Both the position numbers and the translations under genes were made by a program. A stretch of 64,000 nucleotides of DNA, from contig CAVULE010000010.1 in NCBI GenBank assembly GCA_963742315.1, positions 124,001-188,000 of the forward strand. Reading direction: 5' to 3'. This DNA is from AV69 sp963742315 (GTDB taxonomy: Bacteria; Verrucomicrobiota; Verrucomicrobiia; Chthoniobacterales; UBA10450). The notes under the pieces were generated by a model that saw nothing but the letters and a program-made list of their open reading frames with translations, searched no databases and was not told the DNA's origin. Of the stretch, positions 9,284-18,675 are shown one piece after another (the stretch's first letter is position 1; each line of letters begins with the position of its first letter).

Positions 9284-9650
9284 GCTCTGTTTGCGGGAGA
9301 GCCTTTAGGCCCAGGTAGAGTTGCGAGCACCAGGGGAACTTGCCCCTCGATTGACGCGGTGGCTAATCTAGCGGAACTAGGAACCACCCTAACCAGGCTT
9401 CCAAAAAGTTTGCCTCATTTCAGACTGATGCGGGATTCCAGTCAGATCTGGAGATCGGGTTAAGCGATGCCTTAGCAACATCCAGCCCTTCGCCTATTCC
9501 CGTTATTTAAGGCTGGTTCCCAACAGAACTCACCTTTCTCGCCGGTTACGAAGTGGAGATCGCGTTTGAGTTCCCGAAGCCTGTTTGTCCGGGAGAATCT
9601 GTCGGGCCGTGCCTATAAGTTACTGTAGGACAGCGCTTTACGCCAAAAAA
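9284..9650. repeat. Spacer duplicated between receptor genes (first copy)
   Basis: No gene. About 9309-9395 (CCCAGGTAGAGTTGCG to CTAGCGGAACTAGGAACC) recurs at about 12927-13000, and 9487-9580 (CCTATTCCCGTTA, TCGCCGGTTACGAAGTGGAG) recurs at about 13010-13105. This copy holds about 90 extra bases (about 9396-9486) missing from the second spacer. A decayed third copy of the first part follows receptor 3, near 16440-16505. A small hairpin AGGGGAACTTGCCCCT lies inside. Confidence 0.75.
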
Positions 9651-9691
9651 AATAAAAAAAAAAGCTTGCCACCCCTTGAAATGTTGATAAT
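9650..9691 (+). promoter_or_regulatory. Candidate promoter of receptor gene 2
   Basis: A-tract, TTGCCA (9666-9671), 14-base gap, GATAAT (9686-9691). Same block as in front of copies 1 and 3; here the leader has lost one CCTAAACCTAG unit. Confidence 0.45.
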
Positions 9692-9717
9692 GCGTGACCC
9701 TAAACCTAGCCAAAACC

Positions 9718-12700
9718 ATGGAGAAACTAACTGAAAGAAATCGGAGAATTAAAATCGAATTCGTTCGTCTTGCCTCTGTTGCAAGCGCCGGATTTTCACT
9801 TTTCTTCGTAGCAAATACATTTGCTCAAACCCCGGAGGCCCCGGGAGCACCGGCAGCGGCCGCTGAAGCCACGGCCGAGCGCGTCATTGTCACCGGCTCA
9901 AATATTCCGACGTCGGAGGAGACCGGCCCAGTTCCGGTGGATACCTACCGCACGGAAGATATTCAGAAGTTGGGCGTCATGAACCAAACCGATTTGCTCA
10001 ACAAACTGCCGATCGAGGCGGGCGGAACGATCAACCAAAACATCGCCAATGGCGGTGACGGTGCCGTCATCCCCAACCTTCGCGGCCTTCTGCCCAAGGA
10101 AACCTTGGTCTTGGTGGATGGAAAACGCGTCGCGCCGGATCCAAATGGAGTTGGCGTGGACATCAACCTGTATCCTTTCCCGATGATCGATCGCATCGAA
10201 ATTCTGAAGGATGGCGCTTCGGCTATTTACGGATCCGACGCGATTGCGGGTGTGTTCAACATCATCTTAATACACAAATTCCGCGGTCTCGAGATCGGAG
10301 GCACGTATGGCAACACCAACGCGGGAGCTTCCAATGATGCGCGCGAAGTGGAGGCATGGTTGAAGGCAGGCACGGGAGATGACAAAACCGACATCCTTAT
10401 CGTCGCCGATGCCTACGATCGAGGCGCCATTTACAGCCGTGACCGCAACCTTACCTCCAATGGGAACGCGATACCATTTGGCGGCGGTGATGGGCGCAGC
10501 AGCAATAAACCCGGTCAAGTTAATACTGATGCCGGAAATTTCTTTTTGAATCCGAATATCGCCGCTCCAACCCCGCACTCCGCTGCAAATGCCCAGACCG
10601 ATCCGCAGTATCTTCCGCTTCCCGGACAAAACCCGCTCGCACCTCTCCCTGGTGGCCATAATAGCCCGTTTTACAATTCGGACTTTTTTGCATTCAATTT
10701 CGCGGCTCTGACACCGGCGATTCCCGCCGCGGACCGTCAAAGCTTCTATGGTTCGTTCACCCGCGATCTCTGCGACAAGTACCTGACGGTGTTTGCGGAC
10801 TTTATGTATACCCGGTCATTCTTTGATGCGGCCCTGGCGCCAACTCCCTTTACGCCTGATCCGTTTCACACTGCGATAGGAACTGGGTTTAGTCCGACCG
10901 GCATCAGCGTGCCGCTCCAAAACGCCTTTAATCCGTTCACTGTTGCCGACGCGACCTTGCCGCCCGGCTCACCTAATGCCGGGGTTCCGGTGACGACGGG
11001 CGTTAAATATCGTTCCTTGGAAGAGGGTAACCGAACATCTCCCACCACCAAACAGAATATGCTGTTTGACGCCGGCCTTAAAGGCGAAATGGGAGAATTT
11101 GGTGATTACTTTAAAACATGGAACTGGGAAGTGGGTTTCCGTTATTCTCGGCAGGAGGCGACAGATCTTTCGGAAGGTGTTGTGAGCCAGCCCGGCTTGC
11201 GGGAAGCGCTCTTGGATACTAACCCGGCTACGGCGTTTAATCCCTTCTTAAACTTCAGTGGGGTGCAACAACAGACTGCCGCGGCGCGTGCAGCCGTCTA
11301 TGTTACTTTGCACGATACGGCTACCTTTGAAACGCCTCAGGCCTATTTCAATGTGAACGGAGATCTGTTCAATCTTCCGGCGGGACCGGTCTCGATGGCT
11401 CTCGGTGGCGAATATCGGGCAGAGCGCTACGAGAATACACCCGACTCGCTAAACACCACCTTTAACACGATTGGATCCACCGACTTGGAAGCCTCAAGAG
11501 TTAATCGAGATGTTTGGGGCTTCTACCAGGAAGTGCGTATTCCAGTGACCAGCCCAACGTGGAACTTCCCCGGCGCATACAGCCTGGAGTTCGATCTTGC
11601 CGAGCGCGAGGAATGGTACTCGCAGAACACGGCTGCGACCTCAGTCGTAGGTGCGGGGCACTCACAGTTCGATACCCAGAGACCGAAGTTCTCGGTTCGC
11701 TGGCAACCGCTTGACCAGGAGCTGACCGTGCGTGCGAGCTACAGCGAAGGGTTTCATGCTCCGAGCCTGTTCGAGATTTCGCCGGCGTCAACCCAAAGCT
11801 TCCCGGCGGTTACCGATCCACACAATCCCAAGCCCCTCGGCGGCGGACTCCTGCCGTCCACCCCACCCAACAATCCAACTGATGTGCAGGTGGAGGAGGT
11901 CCAAATCGGAAATCCCAACCTGCAACCGGAAGTTGCCTACGAATGGTCCTACGGATTGGTTTACAGCCCGAAATGGCTCAAGGGCCTGACGATGAGCGCC
12001 GATTGGTGGCATATCGACATGCGCTCGATTGCGGCGCTTCTCGGATCGCAATTCATTCTCGATCATGAAAGCTCGTTTCCTGGGCTGGTAACCCGTGCGC
12101 CTGCCCCGCCGGGCTTTGTTGGGCCCGTCACGCTCATTATCGATCCAAACTCAAACCTTGGTGGCGCGGTCTTGGAAGGTCTCGACTACGAGTTGATCTA
12201 TATCCTGGATACGTCGATCTTCGGACACGGCGATTGGGGTCAGTTCACCTACACTGTGAACGGGACCTGGGTGTCGCGATTCGAGTTGCAAGTTAATCCA
12301 GAGTCGAAGCCGTTTGGCATTAATGGTGAGTTTGTGCCGACGGGCTTTACTCTGACCAGTTCGCTCCCGCGTAGCCGAGCCTTCGGCAGTTTGTTCTATC
12401 ATGGCCCGCATGACAGTTGGATGAATGGCCTGGATGTCGGTGCCACGGTCCACTGGACTAGCCAATATAATGACGACATCATCGAGGGCTTTGATCGTAA
12501 AGTGCGGGAGTGGACGACGCTTGATCTGCTCGCCTCCTACACGTTTAACATGCCGGCTCCAGTCGTTCAGGAAGTGCCTGGTTACTCCAAGGACGGCGGT
12601 AAGAACGTGAAGATGAAGGACGGAAAGGATAAGAACGTGATGCCTGTCAGCACGGCTACATATAACGAGTGCGGATGGCGCGCGTGGTTGAACGGTACAA

Positions 12701-12837
12701 CTGTCACGCTCGGCATGCAGAACGTGTTCGATGCCGATCCGCCGTTTGTCGCCGGAGCGTTCGAGAACAATTACGACGAATCGCTGGCTGATGTCAGAGG
12801 CCGGTTCTGGTACGTCGGACTGAAGAAACGCTTCTAA
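9718..12837 (+). CDS. TonB-dependent outer-membrane receptor, copy 2
   Basis: Paralogue of copies 1 and 3, also 1039 residues, with the same layout: signal peptide ending NTFAQ, short linker TPEAPGAPAAAAE, TonB-box-like ERVIVTGSNIP, plug, barrel and terminal KKRF. It is the most divergent of the three. Residues about 265-320 differ in sequence from the block shared by copies 1 and 3, the plug/barrel region contains NLYPFPM instead of NLIPFPM, and about residue 700 carries an insertion (HNPKPLGGGLLPSTPPNNPT). Changes in these presumed surface loops suggest a different ligand or phage-escape variation. Start at ATG 9718; the frame also opens at a GTG eight codons earlier, which is not conserved. 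Confidence 0.92.
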   Translation: MEKLTERNRRIKIEFVRLASVASAGFSLFFVANTFAQTPEAPGAPAAAAEATAERVIVTGSNIPTSEETGPVPVDTYRTEDIQKLGVMNQTDLLNKLPIEAGGTINQNIANGGDGAVIPNLRGLLPKETLVLVDGKRVAPDPNGVGVDINLYPFPMIDRIEILKDGASAIYGSDAIAGVFNIILIHKFRGLEIGGTYGNTNAGASNDAREVEAWLKAGTGDDKTDILIVADAYDRGAIYSRDRNLTSNGNAIPFGGGDGRSSNKPGQVNTDAGNFFLNPNIAAPTPHSAANAQTDPQYLPLPGQNPLAPLPGGHNSPFYNSDFFAFNFAALTPAIPAADRQSFYGSFTRDLCDKYLTVFADFMYTRSFFDAALAPTPFTPDPFHTAIGTGFSPTGISVPLQNAFNPFTVADATLPPGSPNAGVPVTTGVKYRSLEEGNRTSPTTKQNMLFDAGLKGEMGEFGDYFKTWNWEVGFRYSRQEATDLSEGVVSQPGLREALLDTNPATAFNPFLNFSGVQQQTAAARAAVYVTLHDTATFETPQAYFNVNGDLFNLPAGPVSMALGGEYRAERYENTPDSLNTTFNTIGSTDLEASRVNRDVWGFYQEVRIPVTSPTWNFPGAYSLEFDLAEREEWYSQNTAATSVVGAGHSQFDTQRPKFSVRWQPLDQELTVRASYSEGFHAPSLFEISPASTQSFPAVTDPHNPKPLGGGLLPSTPPNNPTDVQVEEVQIGNPNLQPEVAYEWSYGLVYSPKWLKGLTMSADWWHIDMRSIAALLGSQFILDHESSFPGLVTRAPAPPGFVGPVTLIIDPNSNLGGAVLEGLDYELIYILDTSIFGHGDWGQFTYTVNGTWVSRFELQVNPESKPFGINGEFVPTGFTLTSSLPRSRAFGSLFYHGPHDSWMNGLDVGATVHWTSQYNDDIIEGFDRKVREWTTLDLLASYTFNMPAPVVQEVPGYSKDGGKNVKMKDGKDKNVMPVSTATYNECGWRAWLNGTTVTLGMQNVFDADPPFVAGAFENNYDESLADVRGRFWYVGLKKRF

Positions 12838-12860
12838 GACAGACCGAAACACTCAAACAG

Positions 12861-12897
12861 CGGCCGGACCTCTGACGGGGTCCGGCCGTTTTGTTTC
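12861..12897 (+). terminator. Rho-independent terminator of receptor gene 2
   Basis: Stem CGGCCGGAC (12861-12869) / GTCCGGCCG (12880-12888) followed by TTTTGTTT; same as the other two copies. Confidence 0.92.
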
Positions 12898-13170
12898 TGC
12901 TCTGTTTGCGGGAGGGCCTTTTAGGCCCAGGTAGAGTTGCGCAGCACGAGGGGAACTTGCCCCTCGATTGAGGCGATGGCTAATCTAGCGGAACTAGGAA
13001 CCCTTCGGCCTATTCCCGTTAATTAAGGCTCGCCCCGACAGAACTCACCTTTTCTCGCCGGTTACGAAGTGGAGACCGCGTTTGAGTTTCCAAAGCCTGT
13101 TTGTCAGCTAAAGTCTGTCAAGCGTCGCCTATAAATTGTTGTAATACAATATCTTACGGCGAATAAATGT
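12898..13170. repeat. Spacer duplicated between receptor genes (second copy)
   Basis: Shorter copy of the spacer that follows receptor 1, lacking its roughly 90-base central segment. No gene seen. It shows that the duplicated unit includes the gene, its terminator and the downstream spacer. Confidence 0.7.
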
Positions 13171-13218
13171 TCAAAAAAAGTAAAAAAAAAACTTGTCACC
13201 CCTTGAAATGTTGATAAT
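13171..13218 (+). promoter_or_regulatory. Candidate promoter of receptor gene 3
   Basis: A-tract, TTGTCA (13193-13198), 14-base gap, GATAAT (13213-13218), followed by the CCTAAACCTAG leader. Matches the blocks in front of copies 1 and 2. Confidence 0.45.
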
Positions 13219-13255
13219 GCCTAACCCTAAACCTAGCCTAAACCTAGCAAAAACC

Positions 13256-16200
13256 ATGGAGAAACTACCTAAAACAAATCGGAGAATTAAAATCGAATTC
13301 GTTCGTCTTGCCTCTGTTGCAAGCGCCGGATTTTCACTTTTCTTCGTAGCAAATACATTTGCTCAAACCCCGGAGGCCCCGGGAGCACCGGCACCGGCCG
13401 CTGAAGCCACGGCCGAGCGCGTCATTGTCACCGGCTCGAATATTCCGACGTCGGAAGAGACGGGCCCGACTGCGGTGGACACCTACCGCACGGAAGATAT
13501 TCAGAAGTTGGGCGTCATGAACCAAACCGATTTGCTCAACAAACTGCCGATCGAGGCGGGCGGAACGGTCAACCAAAACATCGCCAATGGCGGTGATGGT
13601 GCCGTCATCCCCAACCTCCGCGGCCTTCTGCCCAAGGAAACCTTGGTGCTGGTGGACGGGAAACGCGTCGCGCCGGATCCAAATGGCGTTGGCGTGGACA
13701 TCAACCTGATTCCATTCCCGATGATCGACCGCATCGAAATTCTGAAGGATGGCGCTTCGGCTATCTATGGATCCGACGCGATTGCGGGTGTGTTCAACAT
13801 CATCTTGATACACAAATTCCGCGGTCTCGAGATCGGAGGCACGTTTGGGAATACCAATCTGGGAGCTTCCAATGATGCGCGCGAAACAGAAGCATGGTTG
13901 AAGGCAGGCACGGGAGATGACAAAACCGACATCCTGATCGTTGCCGATGCCTATGATCGGCAGGCCATTTACAGCCGTGACCGTAATATTACTAGTAACG
14001 GAAATTCGATACCGTTTGGCGGCGGTGATATCCGCAGCGTCAACAAGCCCGGTGGCGGTTTTTCAGACGGCGCGGGCACTCAGTTTTTTTTGAATCCGCA
14101 ATTCGCTGCTCCCACACCACACGCGTTTCCAAACGCTGATACCGATCCGCAGTACACTAAGATCGATGAAGGAAGCGGTGTCGGTATTCCCTTTCCTGGC
14201 CATAACACGCCTCTTTACAATTCAAACTTTATTGCATTTAATTTCGCGGCTCTCACCCCAGCGATTCCAGCTTCGGATCGTCAAAGCTTCTATGGTTCGT
14301 TCACACGCGATCTGTGCGACAAATACCTGACCGTATTTGCGGACTTTAAGTATACTCGATCATACTTTGAATCTGCCGCGGCGCCCACTCCCTTTACGCC
14401 CGATCCGTTTCACACTGCGTTAGGAACTGGGTTTAGCCCAGTCGGCATCAGCGTGCCACTTACAAACCCATTTAACCCGTTCACCGTTGCCGACGCGACC
14501 TTGCCTGCCGGCTCACCTAATGCCGGAATTCCGGTGACGACGGGCATTACATATCGTTCGTTGGAAGAGGGCAATCGGACAACTCCCACCACCAAACAAG
14601 ATATGCTGTTTGACGCCGGCCTTAAGGGCGAGATGGGAGAATTTGGTGATTACTTTAAAACATGGAACTGGGAATTGGGCTTCCGTTATTCCCGGGAGGA
14701 AGCAACAAATCTCTCGCAAGGTGTTGTCAGTCAGCCCGGCTTGCGGGACGCGCTCCTGGATACCGACCCGGCTACGGCGTTCAATCCGTTCTTAAACTTC
14801 CAAGGGACGAACCAACAGACCGCCATCGCGCGCTCCAGAGTCTATGTTACTTTGCATGATACCGCGATATTTGAAACGCCCATGGCCTATTTCAATATGA
14901 ACGGCGATTTGTTCAATCTTCCGGCCGGACCGGTCTCGTTTGCTCTCGGTGCCGAATATCGAGGAGAGCGATACGAGGATACACCCGACTCGCTAAACAC
15001 CACCTTTAACACGATTGGCTCCACCGACGTGGAGGCCTCAAGAGTAAATCGAGATGTCTGGGGCTTCTACCAGGAAGTGCGTATTCCGGTGACCAGCCCA
15101 ACGTGGAACTTCCCCGGCGCCTATAGCCTGGAGTTCGACCTTGCCGAGCGCGAGGAATGGTACTCGCAGAACACGGCTGCGACCTCAGTCATAGGTGCGG
15201 GGCACTCGCAGTTCGATACCCAGAGACCGAAGTTCTCGGTTCGCTGGCAACCGATTGATCAGGAACTCACCCTGCGTGGGAGCTACAGCGAAGGGTTCCA
15301 TGCTCCGCAGTTGTTCGAGATTTCGCCTGCCTCAACCCAGAGCTTCCCTAGGATTACCGATCCATTCTCCAACTTCACCCAAAATCAGGTGGAGGAGCGC
15401 CAACTCGGCAATCCGAACCTGCAACCTGAAGTTGCTTACGAATGGTCCTACGGATTGGTTTACAGCCCGAAATGGCTCAAGGGCCTGACCGTAAGCGCCG
15501 ATTGGTGGCATATCGACATGCGCTCGATTGCCTCGATTCTCGGAGGGCAATTCATTATCGAGCACAATCTCCCGGGTCTGGTCACGCGATCCGCGCCTCC
15601 GGCGGGAGCTGGACCGGCCCCCAATGGTGGACCGGATCTTGGCGCGGCCACGCTCATTATCGATCCAAACGCCAACCTTGCTGGGGCGGTCTTGGAAGGT
15701 CTCGATTACGAGGTAATTTATATCCTGGATACGTCGATCTTTGGACACGGCGATTGGGGTCAGTTCACCTACACTGTGAACGGGACCTGGTTGTCCCGGT
15801 TTGAATTGCAGGTTAATCCCCAGCAGAAACCGTTTGGCATTGCTGGTGAGTTTGTGCCGAGCGGGTTTGCCTTGACCAGTTCGCTGCCGCGTAACCGAGC
15901 CTTCGCCAGTCTATTCTATCATGGTCCGCATGACAGTTGGATGAACGGCTTGGATGTCGGTGCCACGGTCCACTGGACTGGCCAATATAATGACGACCAG
16001 CTGGAGGGCTTTGACCGCAAGATACGGGAGTGGACGACTCTTGATCTGCTCGCCTCCTACACGTTTAACATGCCGACACCAGTCGTTGAGCCAGTGCCTG
16101 GTTACTCCAAGGACGGCGGTAAAAACGTGAAGATGAAGGACGGAAAGGATAAGAACGTGATGCCCGTCAGCACCGCTACATATAGCGAGTGCGGATGGCG

Positions 16201-16357
16201 CGCATGGTTGAATGGCACAACCGTCACGCTCGGAATGCAGAACGTGTTCGATGCCGATCCGCCGTTTGTCGCCGGAGCGTTCGAGAACAATTACGACGAA
16301 TCGCTGGCTGATGTCAGAGGCCGGTTCTGGTACGTCGGCCTGAAGAAACGCTTCTAA
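13256..16357 (+). CDS. TonB-dependent outer-membrane receptor, copy 3
   Basis: Third paralogue, 1033 residues. It is a mosaic: its signal peptide and linker (VANTFAQTPEAPGAP) match copy 2, while the barrel from about residue 265 on (NKPGGGFSDGAG, TKIDEGSGVGIPFPGHNTP, FSNFTQNQVEERQ) matches copy 1. TonB-box-like ERVIVTGSNIP, plug motifs, the Lys/Gly-rich insert and the terminal KKRF are all kept. The reading frame is intact, so it is probably functional. The mosaic pattern suggests gene conversion or unequal crossover among the tandem copies. Start at ATG 13256, 22 codons inside the longest open frame. Confidence 0.92.
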   Translation: MEKLPKTNRRIKIEFVRLASVASAGFSLFFVANTFAQTPEAPGAPAPAAEATAERVIVTGSNIPTSEETGPTAVDTYRTEDIQKLGVMNQTDLLNKLPIEAGGTVNQNIANGGDGAVIPNLRGLLPKETLVLVDGKRVAPDPNGVGVDINLIPFPMIDRIEILKDGASAIYGSDAIAGVFNIILIHKFRGLEIGGTFGNTNLGASNDARETEAWLKAGTGDDKTDILIVADAYDRQAIYSRDRNITSNGNSIPFGGGDIRSVNKPGGGFSDGAGTQFFLNPQFAAPTPHAFPNADTDPQYTKIDEGSGVGIPFPGHNTPLYNSNFIAFNFAALTPAIPASDRQSFYGSFTRDLCDKYLTVFADFKYTRSYFESAAAPTPFTPDPFHTALGTGFSPVGISVPLTNPFNPFTVADATLPAGSPNAGIPVTTGITYRSLEEGNRTTPTTKQDMLFDAGLKGEMGEFGDYFKTWNWELGFRYSREEATNLSQGVVSQPGLRDALLDTDPATAFNPFLNFQGTNQQTAIARSRVYVTLHDTAIFETPMAYFNMNGDLFNLPAGPVSFALGAEYRGERYEDTPDSLNTTFNTIGSTDVEASRVNRDVWGFYQEVRIPVTSPTWNFPGAYSLEFDLAEREEWYSQNTAATSVIGAGHSQFDTQRPKFSVRWQPIDQELTLRGSYSEGFHAPQLFEISPASTQSFPRITDPFSNFTQNQVEERQLGNPNLQPEVAYEWSYGLVYSPKWLKGLTVSADWWHIDMRSIASILGGQFIIEHNLPGLVTRSAPPAGAGPAPNGGPDLGAATLIIDPNANLAGAVLEGLDYEVIYILDTSIFGHGDWGQFTYTVNGTWLSRFELQVNPQQKPFGIAGEFVPSGFALTSSLPRNRAFASLFYHGPHDSWMNGLDVGATVHWTGQYNDDQLEGFDRKIREWTTLDLLASYTFNMPTPVVEPVPGYSKDGGKNVKMKDGKDKNVMPVSTATYSECGWRAWLNGTTVTLGMQNVFDADPPFVAGAFENNYDESLADVRGRFWYVGLKKRF

Positions 16358-16380
16358 GACAGACCGAAACACTCAAACAG

Positions 16381-16418
16381 CGGCCGGACCTCTCACGGGG
16401 GTCCGGCCGTTTTGTTTC
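16381..16418 (+). terminator. Rho-independent terminator of receptor gene 3
   Basis: Stem CGGCCGGAC (16381-16389) / GTCCGGCCG (16401-16409) followed by TTTTGTTT. The next gene is convergent and ends at 16504. Confidence 0.92.
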
Positions 16419-16503
16419 TCCTATCTGTTGCGGGGAAGGCCCTACAGTGAAGGTCCGGTTACCCAGCACCGAGGGAACTTGGTCGCGATGAGGCGATGCT
16501 GTT

Positions 16504-18606
16504 CTAATGGAGCGCCGGCTGGCGAAGCGGGATATCTGCTCGATAAAGGGCAATGTCTTTCTCAAGCGTTCTCGCCAGATCGGAATCACCACGCGAGATC
16601 GCTATCTTCTGGCCTTTTTCGGCCGCGGCGATCGCGTCGGCAAATTTGCCGCACTCGCTGTAAGACGCAGCCAGCGTCCGAACAAAAATCGCATCCTTGC
16701 CGCCGGAAATCTCTACCGCCTCTGCGGCGAGACTGACTGCCTTCGCTCCATTCCGAATCGAAGGATCGGAAGACGTGGCCAGCACCCACGCCAGGTTATT
16801 ACGAGCATTGACTTCCCTCGGATCAACCTGCAGCGCGGTTTGATAATGAACGATCGCCTGTTCCGGCAAGCCCTTTTGTAGCAAGGCGTTCCCAAGACTC
16901 GTATGGGCCGCGGCATCATTAGGCTGTATAGCCAAGGCTTTTTGCCATTGCGCGATCGCATCGTCGATCCGGCCTTGTTGAAAGAGCACACTGCCAAAGT
17001 TGTAATAGGCGTCGCCATAATCAGGTCGTAGCTTTACCGCTTGCTCGTAGTGGACGATCGCCTCCTCTGGTCTTCCTTCGCGAGCGAGAGCGTTGGCCAA
17101 ATTCACATGAACGAGAGCCGTCCCCAGGTTGTAACGCGTCTGACTCTTGCCCGATCTAATTTTTAGCGCCGTCTCGAAATGTGAAATGGCTTTGTCCAGT
17201 TCACCGCGCCGCAGATGAAAAAATCCAAGGTTATTATGGGCGAAGTCGTTATTCGAGGTCACGGAAAGAGTATGATCCCAAAGCCGTTCGCTATTCTTCC
17301 AGAACGACGTCTGAACAGCTGCGCCGTAGCTTAAAACTGCGATGGTTAGCGTTGCCGCAAGCCAGAGATACTCCCTTCGAAGATGCCACGTTTTTGCAAG
17401 GTCTGCTGCTCCCCAGACGATCAGTAGAAAGAGACCGATGTGAGGCAGGTAGGTATAACGGTCAGCGTGTCCTTGTTCGCCAATCTGAACGATCCCGATG
17501 ACCGGCACCAGCATACCGACATACCAGAACCATCCGGTAAGGACATAAGGACGTTTCTTTCGCAAGAAAATCGCCATTGCAGAAACAGTGAGGAGAAACG
17601 CGCTCGCCAGGGTAACCTTCCAGATCGAGACTGGATTGTTCGGATAGGGGTAGAAAACGGCCAGTCGCGCCGGCCAGAATGTCTGCCGCAAATACTCGAT
17701 GTAACTAACTAGTGCGTTGCTCAGCCGCCAGGTAAAGGGCAGCTGCTCCAATGATCCGGTAGCCTGATTCTGCGCCCATATTGTAACCAGACAAGACAGC
17801 CCGGAAAGGACCAACAACGGTGTCTTCTCCAAAAACAGGAAGCCCAGTCCTTGATTCAGCGAGCTGGTAATGCCGCGTCCAGGCTTGAACCGCTCGACCT
17901 TGTCAAATCGCCGCAGGGGCCAGTAATCAAGTAACAAGAAAACGAACGGAACTGTTACCAGCATTGGCTTGGACATCAGGCCAAGCGCGAAAATCATTAA
18001 GACAATAAAATAGCGCCAAAGGGAAGGTGCTCGTGCATAACGAACATATGCGGCCAGCGTGAGCATGAAAAGGACGGCGCTAAGCACATCTTTTCGCTCA
18101 CTCACCCATGCCACGGATTCAACGTGCAAGGGGTGAATTGCAAACAATGCCGCCACTAAAGCGCTTGGCCAGAGTGCTCCCGTGATCCCACGCAGCACTC
18201 GAAATAACAACAGCACCGCGATGGTGTGTAATGCGACGCTGGTGAAATGATGGCCCCCGGCATTTAGACCATACAGCTGGCAATCCAGCATGTGTGAAAT
18301 TGTCGTTAGGGGATGCCAGTTCCGCGCGTGTGGGTGGGTAAAGGCACTGACTATTCCACTAGTAGTCAGACCCCCTGTGACCAATGGGTTATCGTAAATG
18401 TAGACGTGGTCATCGAAGTTGACAAAATCATGCCTAACTGTCTGACCAAAGATCAACCACGTGATTGCGCCCAAAAAGAGGTAAACCAAAACGACTTGCG
18501 AGCGAGACGGTGTCTGCCCGCGACCCTTTAAAGAAAAACCGCGCCGCTGGCGAACGGCTCTGGATTTGCTCGACTGACCGACAGTTCTACGATGACGGGT
18601 AGCCAT
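16504..18606 (-). CDS. TMTC-like membrane transferase with C-terminal TPR repeats (1)
   Basis: 700 residues: a short basic N-terminus, about 10 membrane segments, then TPRs. The first periplasmic loop has FVNFDDHVYIYDNP, with the acidic pair typical of GT-C lipid-sugar transferases, followed by HPLTTISHMLDCQLYGL and HPLHVESVAWVSERKDVLSA, the usual signature of bacterial proteins resembling eukaryotic O-mannosyltransferases TMTC1-4. About five TPRs follow (for example NNLGFFHLRRGELDKAISHF and TSLGNALLQKGLPEQAIVHY). A role in protein or glycan mannosylation is inference from the family. It shares its layout with the gene at 20514 and lies just upstream of a GT39-like gene transcribed towards it. 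Start at ATG 18606. Confidence 0.75.
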   Translation of the reverse strand: MATRHRRTVGQSSKSRAVRQRRGFSLKGRGQTPSRSQVVLVYLFLGAITWLIFGQTVRHDFVNFDDHVYIYDNPLVTGGLTTSGIVSAFTHPHARNWHPLTTISHMLDCQLYGLNAGGHHFTSVALHTIAVLLLFRVLRGITGALWPSALVAALFAIHPLHVESVAWVSERKDVLSAVLFMLTLAAYVRYARAPSLWRYFIVLMIFALGLMSKPMLVTVPFVFLLLDYWPLRRFDKVERFKPGRGITSSLNQGLGFLFLEKTPLLVLSGLSCLVTIWAQNQATGSLEQLPFTWRLSNALVSYIEYLRQTFWPARLAVFYPYPNNPVSIWKVTLASAFLLTVSAMAIFLRKKRPYVLTGWFWYVGMLVPVIGIVQIGEQGHADRYTYLPHIGLFLLIVWGAADLAKTWHLRREYLWLAATLTIAVLSYGAAVQTSFWKNSERLWDHTLSVTSNNDFAHNNLGFFHLRRGELDKAISHFETALKIRSGKSQTRYNLGTALVHVNLANALAREGRPEEAIVHYEQAVKLRPDYGDAYYNFGSVLFQQGRIDDAIAQWQKALAIQPNDAAAHTSLGNALLQKGLPEQAIVHYQTALQVDPREVNARNNLAWVLATSSDPSIRNGAKAVSLAAEAVEISGGKDAIFVRTLAASYSECGKFADAIAAAEKGQKIAISRGDSDLARTLEKDIALYRADIPLRQPALH

Positions 18607-18675
18607 TTCTCGGGTTGAGATCGCGCAGCGGGCTTCCAGCGTGACAGGGCGCGATGTTATTCTGAAATCCAGTTA

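Noticed and set aside
13171..13218. Sigma-54 type promoter reading of the receptor upstream block
   Set aside because: GG/GC elements at the required 10-base spacing are not present in all three copies; a sigma-70-like reading fits better.
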